DNA of 37,238 nt from Pseudomonadota bacterium (GTDB lineage Bacteria > Pseudomonadota > Alphaproteobacteria > Acetobacterales > Acetobacteraceae). The DNA lies in the NCBI GenBank assembly GCA_021808545.1, contig JAKBBM010000018.1, forward strand, positions 1 through 37,238. The letters run 5' to 3'. Shown here piece after piece: positions 25,243 to 32,153 of this stretch. The notes beneath the pieces are model-generated. The model saw only the letters and a program-made list of their open reading frames with translations, did no database searches and was not told where the DNA came from. Made by a program: the position numbers and the translations under genes. The first letter of the stretch is position 1. Each line of letters begins with the position of its first letter.

Positions 25243-25265
25243 AATACATAAAAAATTAATGTCTT
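25243..25265. promoter_or_regulatory. NsrR-like imperfect operator in hcp leader
   Basis: AATACATAAAA and ATTAATGTCTT form an 11-1-11 quasi-palindrome around an A at 25254 (half-sites agree at 8 of 11 positions). It lies 19 nt upstream of the hcp ATG, within the probable 5' leader. Its half-sites resemble the better operator at 25303-25325 only partly, so it is a weaker candidate for a second NsrR site. Confidence 0.35.
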
Positions 25266-25302
25266 TTTAGCCGTGGCGCGCGGGCGTGGCGGGGTGGCTT
25301 AA

Positions 25303-25325
25303 AAGATGAATTTAATATGCGTCTT
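25303..25325. promoter_or_regulatory. Putative NsrR operator in hcp promoter
   Basis: AAGATGAATTT and ATATGCGTCTT flank a central A at 25314, the 11-1-11 layout of NsrR operators. Against the enterobacterial half-site AAGATGCATTT, one arm matches 10 of 11 positions and the other 9 of 11. If transcription is activated from the FNR box at -41.5, this site covers about -19 to +3, including the -10 (TATTAA on the minus strand, 25317-25312). Such placement fits direct repression relieved by NO. Confidence 0.65.
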
Positions 25326-25330
25326 TTTAG

Positions 25331-25371
25331 GCGCGAAGCTTTGATTCAGATCAAAACCCGGGGTTTCGCGC
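25331..25371. repeat. Inverted repeat bracketing the FNR box
   Basis: GCGCGAA (25331-25337) and TTCGCGC (25365-25371) are perfect inverted arms that enclose the FNR box. On the minus strand this hairpin begins at the base after the lipoprotein stop codon and could serve as its transcription terminator, although no strong U-tract follows. Confidence 0.3.
25341..25354. promoter_or_regulatory. Perfect FNR/Anr/Dnr-type box upstream of hcp
   Basis: TTGATTCAGATCAA matches TTGAT-N4-ATCAA exactly. Its centre at 25347.5 is about 123 nt upstream of the hcp ATG. At the standard -41.5 spacing, transcription would begin near 25306, downstream of a TATTAA -10 on the minus strand. A low-oxygen FNR protein or an NO-responsive Dnr/NnrR protein of the CRP family could bind; the sequence alone does not distinguish them. 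Confidence 0.75.
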
Positions 25372-26250
25372 TTATTTTGCCGCTTTGGCCTTTTTCAGCA
25401 CCGCGTTTTGCACCACTTGTTGGATGCCGCTGGCGGCTTCCTGGGCGGCGGCGGCGGCCACATCGCCCCAATAAGGCGCGATATCGTGGGGGGAGAGGTC
25501 GTGCAGCTGTGTTACCCGGCCGACCACGCGGTTATTCGTGTCGCGCACCACCCAGTCCAGCTCCACCAGCACCTGCCCGTTCTTGGCCGGGCTGGTTTTA
25601 ATGTGGCCGGTTACGGTAAAATCCGCGTCCTCGGGCTTATCCACCAGCACGTCATCGGCGCCGGGCAGGTCGCGCTTTAGGTTCAGCGGCAGGGCGCTGT
25701 CGCCATCGCCAGGCGCGCCGGTGACCGCGCCGACATAAAGCCGTGCCGGACGGTTTTCCAGCGATTCGGGGTTGCTGCGCTGAATCCGGGCGTTGATCTG
25801 CGCCATCAACCGCGCCAGCGGGGTCGCATCGACCGATGCCGCTTCCTGCAAGGTGGCGGCATCGGCCGCCTGCCAGGCTGCCACGGGCACGGGCGCGCCC
25901 ATCTGCTGGCCATAGGTTTTACCGTTGGGGCCGGTAACCACATAATCCGGCACGACGACCTTATCCTGCCGGTGGGCGGAAACGGCCAGTGTCCAGCCTT
26001 GTTTCAAAGGTGGGCCGGCCACGGTCGGCACGTCGTTTTCGGCCAGTTGATCGGCGAGGTCCTGGGCGAACAAGGCGGCGGCCTGGGGCGGTAAATCAGC
26101 GGCTTTGGGGGTGGGGACCATCAGCACCGGTGCCGGGGGCACGGCAAGCCGGGCCGCTTGCGGGCCGGGATTGCCCCGGAAAGGCTGGGGTAGCGTGCCG
26201 CAGGAGGCCAGGGCCAGCAGCAGCAAGACGGGCAGACCATGTTTCATCAT
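25372..26250 (-). CDS. Outer/inner-membrane lipoprotein of unknown function
   Basis: A 292-residue predicted lipoprotein: MMKHGLPVLLLLALASC with lipobox LASC and lipidated C17. A Pro/Ala-rich linker follows, then a soluble domain of about 250 residues. The frame stays open much farther upstream, but the ATG at 26250 forms an ATGA overlap with the pgeF stop and gives a proper lipoprotein signal. Recognisable stretches such as LAVSAHRQDKVVVPDYVV and VLVELDWVVRDTNNRVVGRVTQLHDL do not identify a family for me. It is the last gene of the hldD-lgt-midA-pgeF run. That Lgt, which lipidates such proteins, is in the same operon may be coincidence. Confidence 0.8.
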   Translation of the reverse strand: MMKHGLPVLLLLALASCGTLPQPFRGNPGPQAARLAVPPAPVLMVPTPKAADLPPQAAALFAQDLADQLAENDVPTVAGPPLKQGWTLAVSAHRQDKVVVPDYVVTGPNGKTYGQQMGAPVPVAAWQAADAATLQEAASVDATPLARLMAQINARIQRSNPESLENRPARLYVGAVTGAPGDGDSALPLNLKRDLPGADDVLVDKPEDADFTVTGHIKTSPAKNGQVLVELDWVVRDTNNRVVGRVTQLHDLSPHDIAPYWGDVAAAAAQEAASGIQQVVQNAVLKKAKAAK

Positions 26251-26978
26251 GCGCGGATCACCGAAATCTGATGGCCGCAGGCGGGCTCGCCACGCAATGT
26301 CCGGCGGCGGTAGGAGAAAAACAGAGCCTCTTCGGCGCAGGTATCGCGCCCCAGAGTTTCCACCTGCACCCCGGCCGCGCGCAGCCGGGCGGCGCAATAG
26401 CCGGGCAGATCGAACCACCAATGGCCAGGCCGGCCGGCGGAAAAGAACCGCGCCGCGGCGGCCCCTTGCGCCAGCACCGAATCGCGCAAATCGGCCCCCA
26501 CCTCGTAACTGGCTTGGGCGATGCACGGGCCGATGGCGGCGCGAATCTCCGCCGCACCCAGCGCGCGCATGGCCGCCACGGTGGCCTCCAGCACGCCCGC
26601 CACGGCGCCTCGCCAGCCCGCATGCGCAGCCCCCGCCACGTTGCCGCCATGCAGCAGCACGGGCGCGCAATCGGCGGTGATGATGCCAAGGGCAAGGCCG
26701 GGCTGGTCGCTGACCAGCGCGTCGGCCATGGGGCCATCCCCCTCGGCCCAGGGCGCGCGCGCCACCGCCACCTCAGTCCCGTGCACTTGCTTGAGCCCCA
26801 GCAGGCAGTCCGGTGCCACCCCCATGGCGGCGGCCACAAGCGCGCGGTTTTGCCGGACATTGGCCGGATCATCTGATGAAAACCCGCAATTCAGGCTGGC
26901 GAACGCACCATTAGACACGCCGCCTTGGCGGGTGAAGAACCCATGCCGCGCGGGCAGGACGCTGGTAAGGTAATCCAT
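26247..26978 (-). CDS. pgeF: Purine nucleoside phosphorylase/adenosine deaminase of the LACC1-YfiH family
   Basis: A 243-residue copper/zinc protein formerly called multicopper polyphenol oxidase. The family hydrolyses or phosphorolyses purine nucleosides, and the E. coli member also edits peptidoglycan precursors. Metal or catalytic residues are H66 (KQVHGTEV), C104 (ITADCAPVLL) and H119 (AAHAGWRGAVAGV). AIGPCIAQASYEVG is another family block. An upstream in-frame start at 27023 exists, but the ATG at 26978 makes an ATGA overlap with the methyltransferase stop and yields the standard N-terminus, so it is preferred. Confidence 0.92.
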   Translation of the reverse strand: MDYLTSVLPARHGFFTRQGGVSNGAFASLNCGFSSDDPANVRQNRALVAAAMGVAPDCLLGLKQVHGTEVAVARAPWAEGDGPMADALVSDQPGLALGIITADCAPVLLHGGNVAGAAHAGWRGAVAGVLEATVAAMRALGAAEIRAAIGPCIAQASYEVGADLRDSVLAQGAAAARFFSAGRPGHWWFDLPGYCAARLRAAGVQVETLGRDTCAEEALFFSYRRRTLRGEPACGHQISVIRA

Positions 26979-27892
26979 CAGGCAAATCCTGGCAAAATGG
27001 GCAGATCGGGCGGGCACAGGCAAAAAACCTTGAACAGGCTGCCCATGGCCTCGGGCGCGGTGAGGCGTTGGACGGCAAGCTGCAAATCACGCGCTTTATG
27101 CGGATGTTTGCGCGCCAGCACATCGCTGCGCTGGTACAGGCCCAGCGCGGTGAGGAAGCTGTTTTGCTTCACCGGCCCTTGGCCGTGCGTTATGCGGAGC
27201 AGGGCGGCAAAATCCACATGCGCGGTAATGTCCGCCAGGCCCGGCTCTTGCAGCGGGTCGGCCGGGGCGCCATCGCGGATGGCCTGCACACTTTCGCCCG
27301 CTTCGCTGGTTGCTGGTCCATAATCGATGAACAGCGCCACCGCGCCGCGCGTGGCAAGCTGGCGGCAAAAATCCAGGGCGGCTTCGTTCACCTCGCGCAC
27401 GCTGCCCACGGGATCGTCGGGCAGGGGGTAATCAGCAGGCTGCTCGGCATAGGCGCCGTTTTCCACGTAACGTTCCATCCAGCCTTGCGGGCGGTGGATG
27501 AACTGGCGCACGGGCAGTGCATCTAAAAACTCATTGGCGAGCAGAATCAGCGGCCCGGGGGGCATTGTCGCCAGCGTCTCATGCCAGGTGGCGTGCGGCA
27601 CGCGGCTGGCTTGTTCGGCCCGCAGCAGGGGCGAGGTTTCGATGAAATGCACGGATGGGGCGGGCCAGACGCGCAGCGCATCTTGCATCAGCACGCCGCG
27701 TCCGGGCCCGGCCTCGGCCAGGATGATGTCTTTGGGCGCGCCCAGCATCTGCCACACCACCTTGGCCCAGGCGCCCAGTAGCTCGCCAAAAACCTGGGTC
27801 AGCTCCGGGGCGGTGATGAAATCGGCGCCGAATGGGCGTGTCGCGTAATAGGCAGCGTTGGCCTTGGCCATGAAATGGTCGAACCGCAGCAC
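26978..27892 (-). CDS. MidA/NDUFAF7-like SAM-dependent methyltransferase
   Basis: A 304-residue class I methyltransferase of the MidA/NDUFAF7 (DUF185) family. Mitochondrial NDUFAF7 symmetrically dimethylates an arginine of complex I subunit NDUFS2. The conserved TRPFGADFITAPELTQVFGELLGAW (18-42) and the SAM-binding EAGPGRGVLMQDALR (60-74) are diagnostic, together with LANEFLDALPVRQF and LFIDYG. It starts at a GTG 3 nt after the lgt stop. Many members have about 40 additional N-terminal residues, so this one is short, but the SAM core is intact. The substrate in bacteria is not established. Confidence 0.88.
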   Translation of the reverse strand: MLRFDHFMAKANAAYYATRPFGADFITAPELTQVFGELLGAWAKVVWQMLGAPKDIILAEAGPGRGVLMQDALRVWPAPSVHFIETSPLLRAEQASRVPHATWHETLATMPPGPLILLANEFLDALPVRQFIHRPQGWMERYVENGAYAEQPADYPLPDDPVGSVREVNEAALDFCRQLATRGAVALFIDYGPATSEAGESVQAIRDGAPADPLQEPGLADITAHVDFAALLRITHGQGPVKQNSFLTALGLYQRSDVLARKHPHKARDLQLAVQRLTAPEAMGSLFKVFCLCPPDLPILPGFA

Positions 27893-27895
27893 GCT

Positions 27896-28699
27896 TTATG
27901 CCGGCCGGCGGCGGAGGGTATAGATAATCAGCCCGCTGCCGATCAGCACCATGGGGATGGACAGCAATTGGCCCATGGTGATGCCAAAGGGCAGGAAACC
28001 CAGGAACCAATCCGGCTCGCGGAAACATTCGCCGATGATGCGCGCAATACCGTAGCCTGCGATGAAAATGCCGGTCAGCAGCCCTGTGCGCCGGCGGATG
28101 GCGGGGAACTGGGCAAAGCTGATCATCACGCAGAACAGCACGATGCCTTCGAGGCTCGCCTCGATCAGCTCGGAGGGGTAGCGCGGCAGATGCAGCGGAT
28201 CGCCCGGATAGACCATGGGGAAGGGAAACCAGGCGGCGGCGGGGCGGCCCCATAATTCATCGTTGATGAAATTGGCGATGCGCCCAAGAAACAGGCCGAT
28301 GGGCACCGCCACCGCGATACGGTCGCCAAAGCGCAGCATGTCTATGCCATTGCGCAGGGAGAACCAGGCGATCGCGATGGTGACACCAAGAAACCCACCA
28401 TGAAAACTCATGCCGCCATCCCACACGGTGGGGATGCGCCAGGGATGGGTGAAGAAGAAGACCGGCTGGTAGAACAGCACATAGCCGATCCGCCCGCCCA
28501 AAATAACGCCCAGCACCGCCCAGGTGAGGAAATCATCCACCTGTAGGCCGGTGGCGGCCTTGGGCTCACGCGCGACCATGTGGCGCACCAGCCGCCAGCC
28601 CAGCAGCAGGCCGACAATATAGGCCAGCGCGTAATAATGGATGAAAAGCGGGCCGATATAAAAGCCGCGGGGGAAATGCGGGAGGATGATGGGGGTCAC
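27896..28699 (-). CDS. lgt: Prolipoprotein diacylglyceryl transferase
   Basis: Transfers diacylglycerol from phosphatidylglycerol to the lipobox cysteine of prolipoproteins, at the periplasmic side of the inner membrane. The protein has 267 residues and seven membrane segments. The Lgt signature is GRIANFINDELWGRP (139-153). The essential histidine lies in MSFHGG (H100) and HYYALAY (21-27) carries the conserved tyrosine. Its ATG overlaps the hldD stop by 4 nt, and midA follows after 3 nt. Confidence 0.97.
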   Translation of the reverse strand: MTPIILPHFPRGFYIGPLFIHYYALAYIVGLLLGWRLVRHMVAREPKAATGLQVDDFLTWAVLGVILGGRIGYVLFYQPVFFFTHPWRIPTVWDGGMSFHGGFLGVTIAIAWFSLRNGIDMLRFGDRIAVAVPIGLFLGRIANFINDELWGRPAAAWFPFPMVYPGDPLHLPRYPSELIEASLEGIVLFCVMISFAQFPAIRRRTGLLTGIFIAGYGIARIIGECFREPDWFLGFLPFGITMGQLLSIPMVLIGSGLIIYTLRRRPA

Positions 28700-29679
28700 C
28701 GGTAGGGGTCCGCCTTTTGTAGGAAATTCTGGATGTAGGCGCTCACCCCTTCCTCCAGCGTGAGGAAGCGGTGGGTGAAGCCGAGTTTGCGCAGCCGCTC
28801 CATTTTGGCTTCGGTGAAGGATTGATACTGGCCGCGCAGGGCCTCGGGCATGTCGATATACTCAATCCGCTCATCCATGCCATTGGCCGCGCACACGGCG
28901 CGCGCGAGGTCGGCGTAAGAGCGCGCGGTGCCGGTGCCGAGGTTATAAATCCCGCCCACTTGCGGCACCTTGAGCAGGAATTGCAGGGCCGCCACCACAT
29001 CATCAATATGGATGAAGTCGCGCTGCTGGGCGCCATCGGCCAGATCCGGGCGGTCTGATTTGAACAGCCGTACCGGCCCGCCGGCCATCAGCTCATCATG
29101 CTTGACCTTGACCACCGAGATCATCTTGCCCTTGTGATACTCGTTGGGGCCATAGACGTTGAAGAATTTCACCCCCGCCCAGGCGGGCGGCGCGTGCGCC
29201 TTGTCGGCCGCCTGCCGCGCGGCCCACAGATCGAAGGCATGCTTGCTCCAGCCATAGAGATTGAGCGGCTTGAGCCGCAAGAGGGCGGGGATGGACATGT
29301 CATCATCGAACCCGGCCGCGCCATCGCCATAGGTAGCGGCGGAGGAGGCATAGATGAAGCGAACCCGATGAGCCGCGCACCAGCTCCAGAGTTTTTGGCT
29401 TAAAGTGACATTGCTGTGCCAGACCAGATCGGCATCGCGCGCCGTGGTTTCGGAAATGGCGCCCAGATGCACGATCGCGGTGAGCCGCAAATCATGATCG
29501 AGAAAGCTGTCCAGCTCTTCGGGGCGCAGCACCTGGCTGGGCGGATGGTTCTGGAAATTCCGCCATTTCTGCCCCTCATGGCCGAGCCAATCGGCAATGA
29601 TGACATCCTCGCCCGCCGCAGCCAGTGCCGCATGCAGATTTGAGCCAATAAACCCAGCGCCGCCCGTGACCAAGATCAT
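28696..29679 (-). CDS. hldD: ADP-L-glycero-D-manno-heptose 6-epimerase
   Basis: Epimerises ADP-D,D-heptose to ADP-L,D-heptose, the donor for the inner core of lipopolysaccharide. The start is taken at the ATG at 29679 (327 aa, MILVTGGAGFIGSNLH), rather than at 29727, which would add 16 unrelated residues and reach into ubiK. Extended-SDR features are the NAD loop GGAGFIGS (6-13), ASSAATYGDG, the catalytic YGWSK, and FNVYGPNEYHKGKMISV. QRDFIHIDDVV and the C-terminal GFTHRFLTLEEGVSAYIQ support HldD over generic epimerases. First gene of the minus-strand envelope operon, 47 nt from divergent ubiK. Confidence 0.93.
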   Translation of the reverse strand: MILVTGGAGFIGSNLHAALAAAGEDVIIADWLGHEGQKWRNFQNHPPSQVLRPEELDSFLDHDLRLTAIVHLGAISETTARDADLVWHSNVTLSQKLWSWCAAHRVRFIYASSAATYGDGAAGFDDDMSIPALLRLKPLNLYGWSKHAFDLWAARQAADKAHAPPAWAGVKFFNVYGPNEYHKGKMISVVKVKHDELMAGGPVRLFKSDRPDLADGAQQRDFIHIDDVVAALQFLLKVPQVGGIYNLGTGTARSYADLARAVCAANGMDERIEYIDMPEALRGQYQSFTEAKMERLRKLGFTHRFLTLEEGVSAYIQNFLQKADPYR

Positions 29680-29726
29680 GCGCCGCGTTATAGGGATAAG
29701 CGTCACAGCAGAGAAGGCCCCAAGCA

Positions 29727-30002
29727 ATGAATGACCGTCCGAAAATTTTTGATGATTTGGCCGGGGTTGCCGGCGGCGCCATTTCCGCGCTGGCGGGCGT
29801 GCGCGAGGAGCTTTCGGCTATGGTGCGTGCCCGGGTGGAGGAGACGCTGCGCCGGCTCGACCTTGTGCGGCGCGAGGAATTCGAGGCGATGGCTGAAATT
29901 GCGCGCCGGGCCAAGGCTGAGGTGGAGGCGTTGGAACGCCGTGTCGCCGCGCTGGAGGTGGAGCCCCCGGAAGAGGACCGGCATGAGGATATTCTGGGCT
30001 GA
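29727..30002 (+). CDS. ubiK: UbiK-type ubiquinone biosynthesis accessory factor (BMFP domain)
   Basis: A 91-residue protein of the BMFP/DUF526 (YqiC, now UbiK) family: an N-terminal amphipathic helix (FDDLAGVAGGAISALAGVREEL, about 8-29) and a C-terminal coiled coil (about 35-80) with REEFEAMAEIARRAKAEVEALERRV. In enterobacteria UbiK binds UbiJ and helps ubiquinone assembly; the family is common in alphaproteobacteria. It is the first gene of a plus-strand stretch leading towards the sdh operon. Confidence 0.85.
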   Translation: MNDRPKIFDDLAGVAGGAISALAGVREELSAMVRARVEETLRRLDLVRREEFEAMAEIARRAKAEVEALERRVAALEVEPPEEDRHEDILG

Positions 30003-30155
30003 ATCAGTGCGAGATTAACAGCTTATGGCGCAAATCTAACAAATATTTAACGCATTTCGGTGGGTTTTGGCGTCTAATTTTGTTGCACCTTAAGTCGAAA
30101 AACCCGACCATCTCCTCGCCGCGTGGGCGTGTGTCCGCGCGGGACGGAGTGTGTG
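30003..30155. other. AT-rich gap between ubiK and first small membrane gene
   Basis: About 150 nt without a convincing gene. The first half is markedly A/T-rich for this genome (several TTAA/ATTT runs around 30010-30085), as expected for a promoter region. The second half holds the GGAG ribosome site (30146-30149) of the next gene. No hairpin with a T-run is evident after ubiK. Confidence 0.4.
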
Positions 30156-30404
30156 ATGAGGCGCGAGGCACGAATATGGCGCCCCTGGATGGGGGCATGG
30201 AGGGCCGGATGCCCTTGCGCGGCGCTGGGCATGTTGATGTTGCAGGTAAGTCTTTTGTTCTGGCCGCTGGCGCTGGGGTGGGCGCGACGGTTTGAACGCG
30301 CGCGCCAGCAGCAGCTTTGCCTTGATCTCATCGCGCAAACCTATGCGCCACTGCGCCAAGCCGCCACAACAAGCCAGCCCAGCTCAGAAGGCGCTCATGG
30401 CTAA
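30156..30404 (+). CDS. Small single-pass membrane protein, paralogue A (82 aa)
   Basis: An 82-residue protein starting at the ATG at 30156, with GGAG six nt upstream; an in-frame GTG at 30123 is less favoured. A basic/aromatic N-terminal part (1-24) precedes one hydrophobic segment, MLMLQVSLLFWPLALGWARR (about 26-45), then a charged helix RFERARQQQLCLDLIAQ and a polar tail. It shares a near-identical core, LQVSLxFWPLA, and overall layout with the next gene, so the two look like a tandem duplication. No known family is recognised, and function is unknown. GC-rich coding pattern contrasts with the A/T-rich flanks. Confidence 0.6.
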   Translation: MRREARIWRPWMGAWRAGCPCAALGMLMLQVSLLFWPLALGWARRFERARQQQLCLDLIAQTYAPLRQAATTSQPSSEGAHG

Positions 30405-30585
30405 GAGATGAGCGTATGTGAAAAAACACGCGCAGTGTATTAATTTTGTATCAATTTGCGTATGGCGGCTCAAATTGAGATTGTCTTGCAAAATTATGCA
30501 AATTCAGAGGGGTTGGAGAAATAATTCTGCTTGACGGAGAGGTTAATGGCGTAAGATGATCGCTTAACCTTTTTGGATATGCTGC
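30405..30585. promoter_or_regulatory. AT-rich spacer with short palindromes between the paralogues
   Basis: A 181-nt A/T-rich spacer. It contains TTGCA-N6-TGCAA (30486-30501), CTCAAATTGAG around 30470-30480 with a CAATTT/AAATTG inverted pair (30452-30477), and GGTTAA (30541-30546) facing TTAACC (30564-30569). These may be operators or promoter elements for paralogue B, but none matches a regulator with confidence. Confidence 0.35.
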
Positions 30586-30837
30586 ATGACCCCCTTCAAA
30601 TTGGCCAAGATTCTTCCCTGTGCCGTGTTTTTTTCCGAAGCGCGGCCAGTGGCGGGCGGCATGGCTTTGCTTTTGCAGGTTAGCTTGGTGTTTTGGCCCC
30701 TCGCGGCGCGTTGGGCGGCGCAAGCGTGCGAACGCGCGGGCATAGAGCGGTTGCTGAATGAATTGTCCGAGACCAACCGCGCGCCAGAAGATCCCTACCG
30801 GTATCCGGCGGTCAAGAAATTTCGCCAGGTCGCGTAA
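30586..30837 (+). CDS. Small single-pass membrane protein, paralogue B (83 aa)
   Basis: An 83-residue protein (MTPFKLAKILPCAVFFSEAR N-terminus) with one hydrophobic segment, MALLLQVSLVFWPLAARWAA (26-45), followed by a charged helix and a tail ending VKKFRQVA. The hydrophobic core aligns with paralogue A almost residue for residue, and both share the ...ER-x-(5-8)-L-x2-L helix after the membrane. Their methionine-to-core distances differ by only one residue, which supports the chosen starts. No clear ribosome site is seen, and no family is recognised. It lies 8 nt upstream of the methyltransferase gene and may be co-transcribed with it. Confidence 0.6.
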   Translation: MTPFKLAKILPCAVFFSEARPVAGGMALLLQVSLVFWPLAARWAAQACERAGIERLLNELSETNRAPEDPYRYPAVKKFRQVA

Positions 30838-30845
30838 ACACCACC

Positions 30846-31535
30846 ATGGCCGCGCCGCAGCGCGAGACGTTGCTTGAGGCCACGGCCCGATTTGTGCGCG
30901 AGATGACCGAACTGTCTTGCGCGCGCTTGAGCCCCGCTATCCGCCTGCATCTGGCCACCGAAATCACCCCGCTCTGGCAGGCGAGCGAGGCTTTTTTGAA
31001 TCAGCATGATATTGCGCCTCCCTTTTGGGCCTTTGCCTGGCCGGGGAGCGAGGCATTGGCCTATTACATCGTCCGCCATCCGGAATTTGTGCGGGGGCGG
31101 CGCGTGTTGGATTTTGCCGCGGGCTGCGGCCTGGCCGCCTTGGCGTGCGCGCGGGCGGGGGCGCTTAGCGTTGAGGCGGCCGAGATCGACCCGCTGGCCT
31201 GTGCGGCCCTGCGGTTGAATGCATCTGCCAATGGGCTGAATATTGATGTCACGTTGGGCGATATTGTCGGCGCCCCCTGCCGCTGGGATGTGATTCTGTG
31301 CGGCGATGTTTGTTATGAGGCGCCAATGACCGCGCATATCCTCCCCTGGCTGGCCGCGTTGGCGGGACAAGCCGAGGTTGTGATCGCCGATCCGGGGCGC
31401 AAATACCGTCCCGCGTCCATGGGTGAGTTTCTGGCCGAGATCGAGGTACCGACCAGCCTGGAGCTGGAAGATAAGCCGCACCGTACAGTGCACCTGTTTC
31501 GCTTGCAGGGTAATGGCGTTATGCGTTCAGAATAA
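30846..31535 (+). CDS. ETF-beta lysine methyltransferase homologue (METTL20-like)
   Basis: A 229-residue class I SAM methyltransferase. PPFWAFAWPGSEALAYYI (58-75) is the hallmark of the ETFBKMT/METTL20 group, and VLDFAAGCGLAALACARAGA (87-106) is the SAM-binding motif I. AAEIDPLACAALRLNASANG and ILCGDVCYEAPM complete the core. Human METTL20 and alphaproteobacterial homologues methylate lysines of electron-transfer flavoprotein beta and can reduce ETF activity. L11 (PrmA-like) methyltransferases are the nearest alternative, but length and the WAFAWPG motif argue against that. It lies upstream of sdhCDAB but is separated from it by a 186-nt promoter region. Confidence 0.82.
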   Translation: MAAPQRETLLEATARFVREMTELSCARLSPAIRLHLATEITPLWQASEAFLNQHDIAPPFWAFAWPGSEALAYYIVRHPEFVRGRRVLDFAAGCGLAALACARAGALSVEAAEIDPLACAALRLNASANGLNIDVTLGDIVGAPCRWDVILCGDVCYEAPMTAHILPWLAALAGQAEVVIADPGRKYRPASMGEFLAEIEVPTSLELEDKPHRTVHLFRLQGNGVMRSE

Positions 31536-31721
31536 AGGATTTTTCTGTGCGTTTTGACGCGGTGGGCGAGGGCTGGCCGCTTTGTGCGCGTTCACCACGG
31601 ATTTGTTACATGCGGCCAGTGCGCAGGGGCGATGCGCGGGCAAGCGTTGACCCGCCCAGGTGCGCAGACTAAGCAACTGCAACATAGTGCCTGAGCATCG
31701 ACCTTAAGTGAAAGGTTTTCC
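31536..31721 (+). promoter_or_regulatory. sdh operon upstream region
   Basis: A 186-nt gene-free region before sdhC. TTGACC at 31647-31652 is a fair -35 element, but the -10 at 17-nt spacing (TAAGCA) is weak, so the promoter position is tentative. AAAGG lies about 8 nt before the sdhC ATG as a ribosome site. I see no FNR-type box or other clear operator. Confidence 0.35.
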
Positions 31722-32153
31722 ATGAAGGATGTCCGCGAAGCCCTGATGGTGGGCCGCAACTCGGAGGGTAAGCTGGTCCGCCGGCCGCTCTCGCCGCATT
31801 TGCAGGTGTATAAGCCGCAAATCTCGTCCGCGACCTCGATTTTTCATCGCATCACCGGCGTCGCGCTGGGAGCGGGGGCCGTTTTGTTCACCGCCTGGCT
31901 GGTGTGCGCCGCCGCCGGCGACTCCGCCTTTTCCGTCATCCAGGCCATTTTTGCCTCATGGATCGGGCTGATCGTGCTGTTCGGCTTCACGCTGGCGCTG
32001 TTCTACCATTTCTGCAACGGCATCCGGCATCTGGCCTGGGACGCGGGCAAGGGCTTTGAACTGCCCGACATGCACCGTTCGGGCCGCCTTGTCATCGGCG
32101 CCACGCTGGTCCTCACAGTGGCCTTCTGGCTCATCGCCTTTCTTGTTGGGTGA
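31722..32153 (+). CDS. sdhC: Succinate dehydrogenase cytochrome b556 subunit
   Basis: A 143-residue membrane anchor of complex II with three helices. RPLSPHLQVYKPQISSATSIFHRITG (21-46) is the SdhC signature preceding helix 1. The haem b ligand is H96 in FYHFCNGIRHLAWD. With SdhD it holds the ubiquinone site and carries electrons from the SdhAB head to the quinone pool. First gene of the sdhC-D-A-B operon; its stop overlaps the sdhD GTG by 4 nt. Confidence 0.96.
   Translation: MKDVREALMVGRNSEGKLVRRPLSPHLQVYKPQISSATSIFHRITGVALGAGAVLFTAWLVCAAAGDSAFSVIQAIFASWIGLIVLFGFTLALFYHFCNGIRHLAWDAGKGFELPDMHRSGRLVIGATLVLTVAFWLIAFLVG

Noticed and set aside
30541-30569. CtrA-type binding site (TTAA-N7-TTAA)
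   Set aside because: The facing GGTTAA/TTAACC elements are 17 nt apart and inverted, not the direct 7-nt-spaced repeat of CtrA sites.
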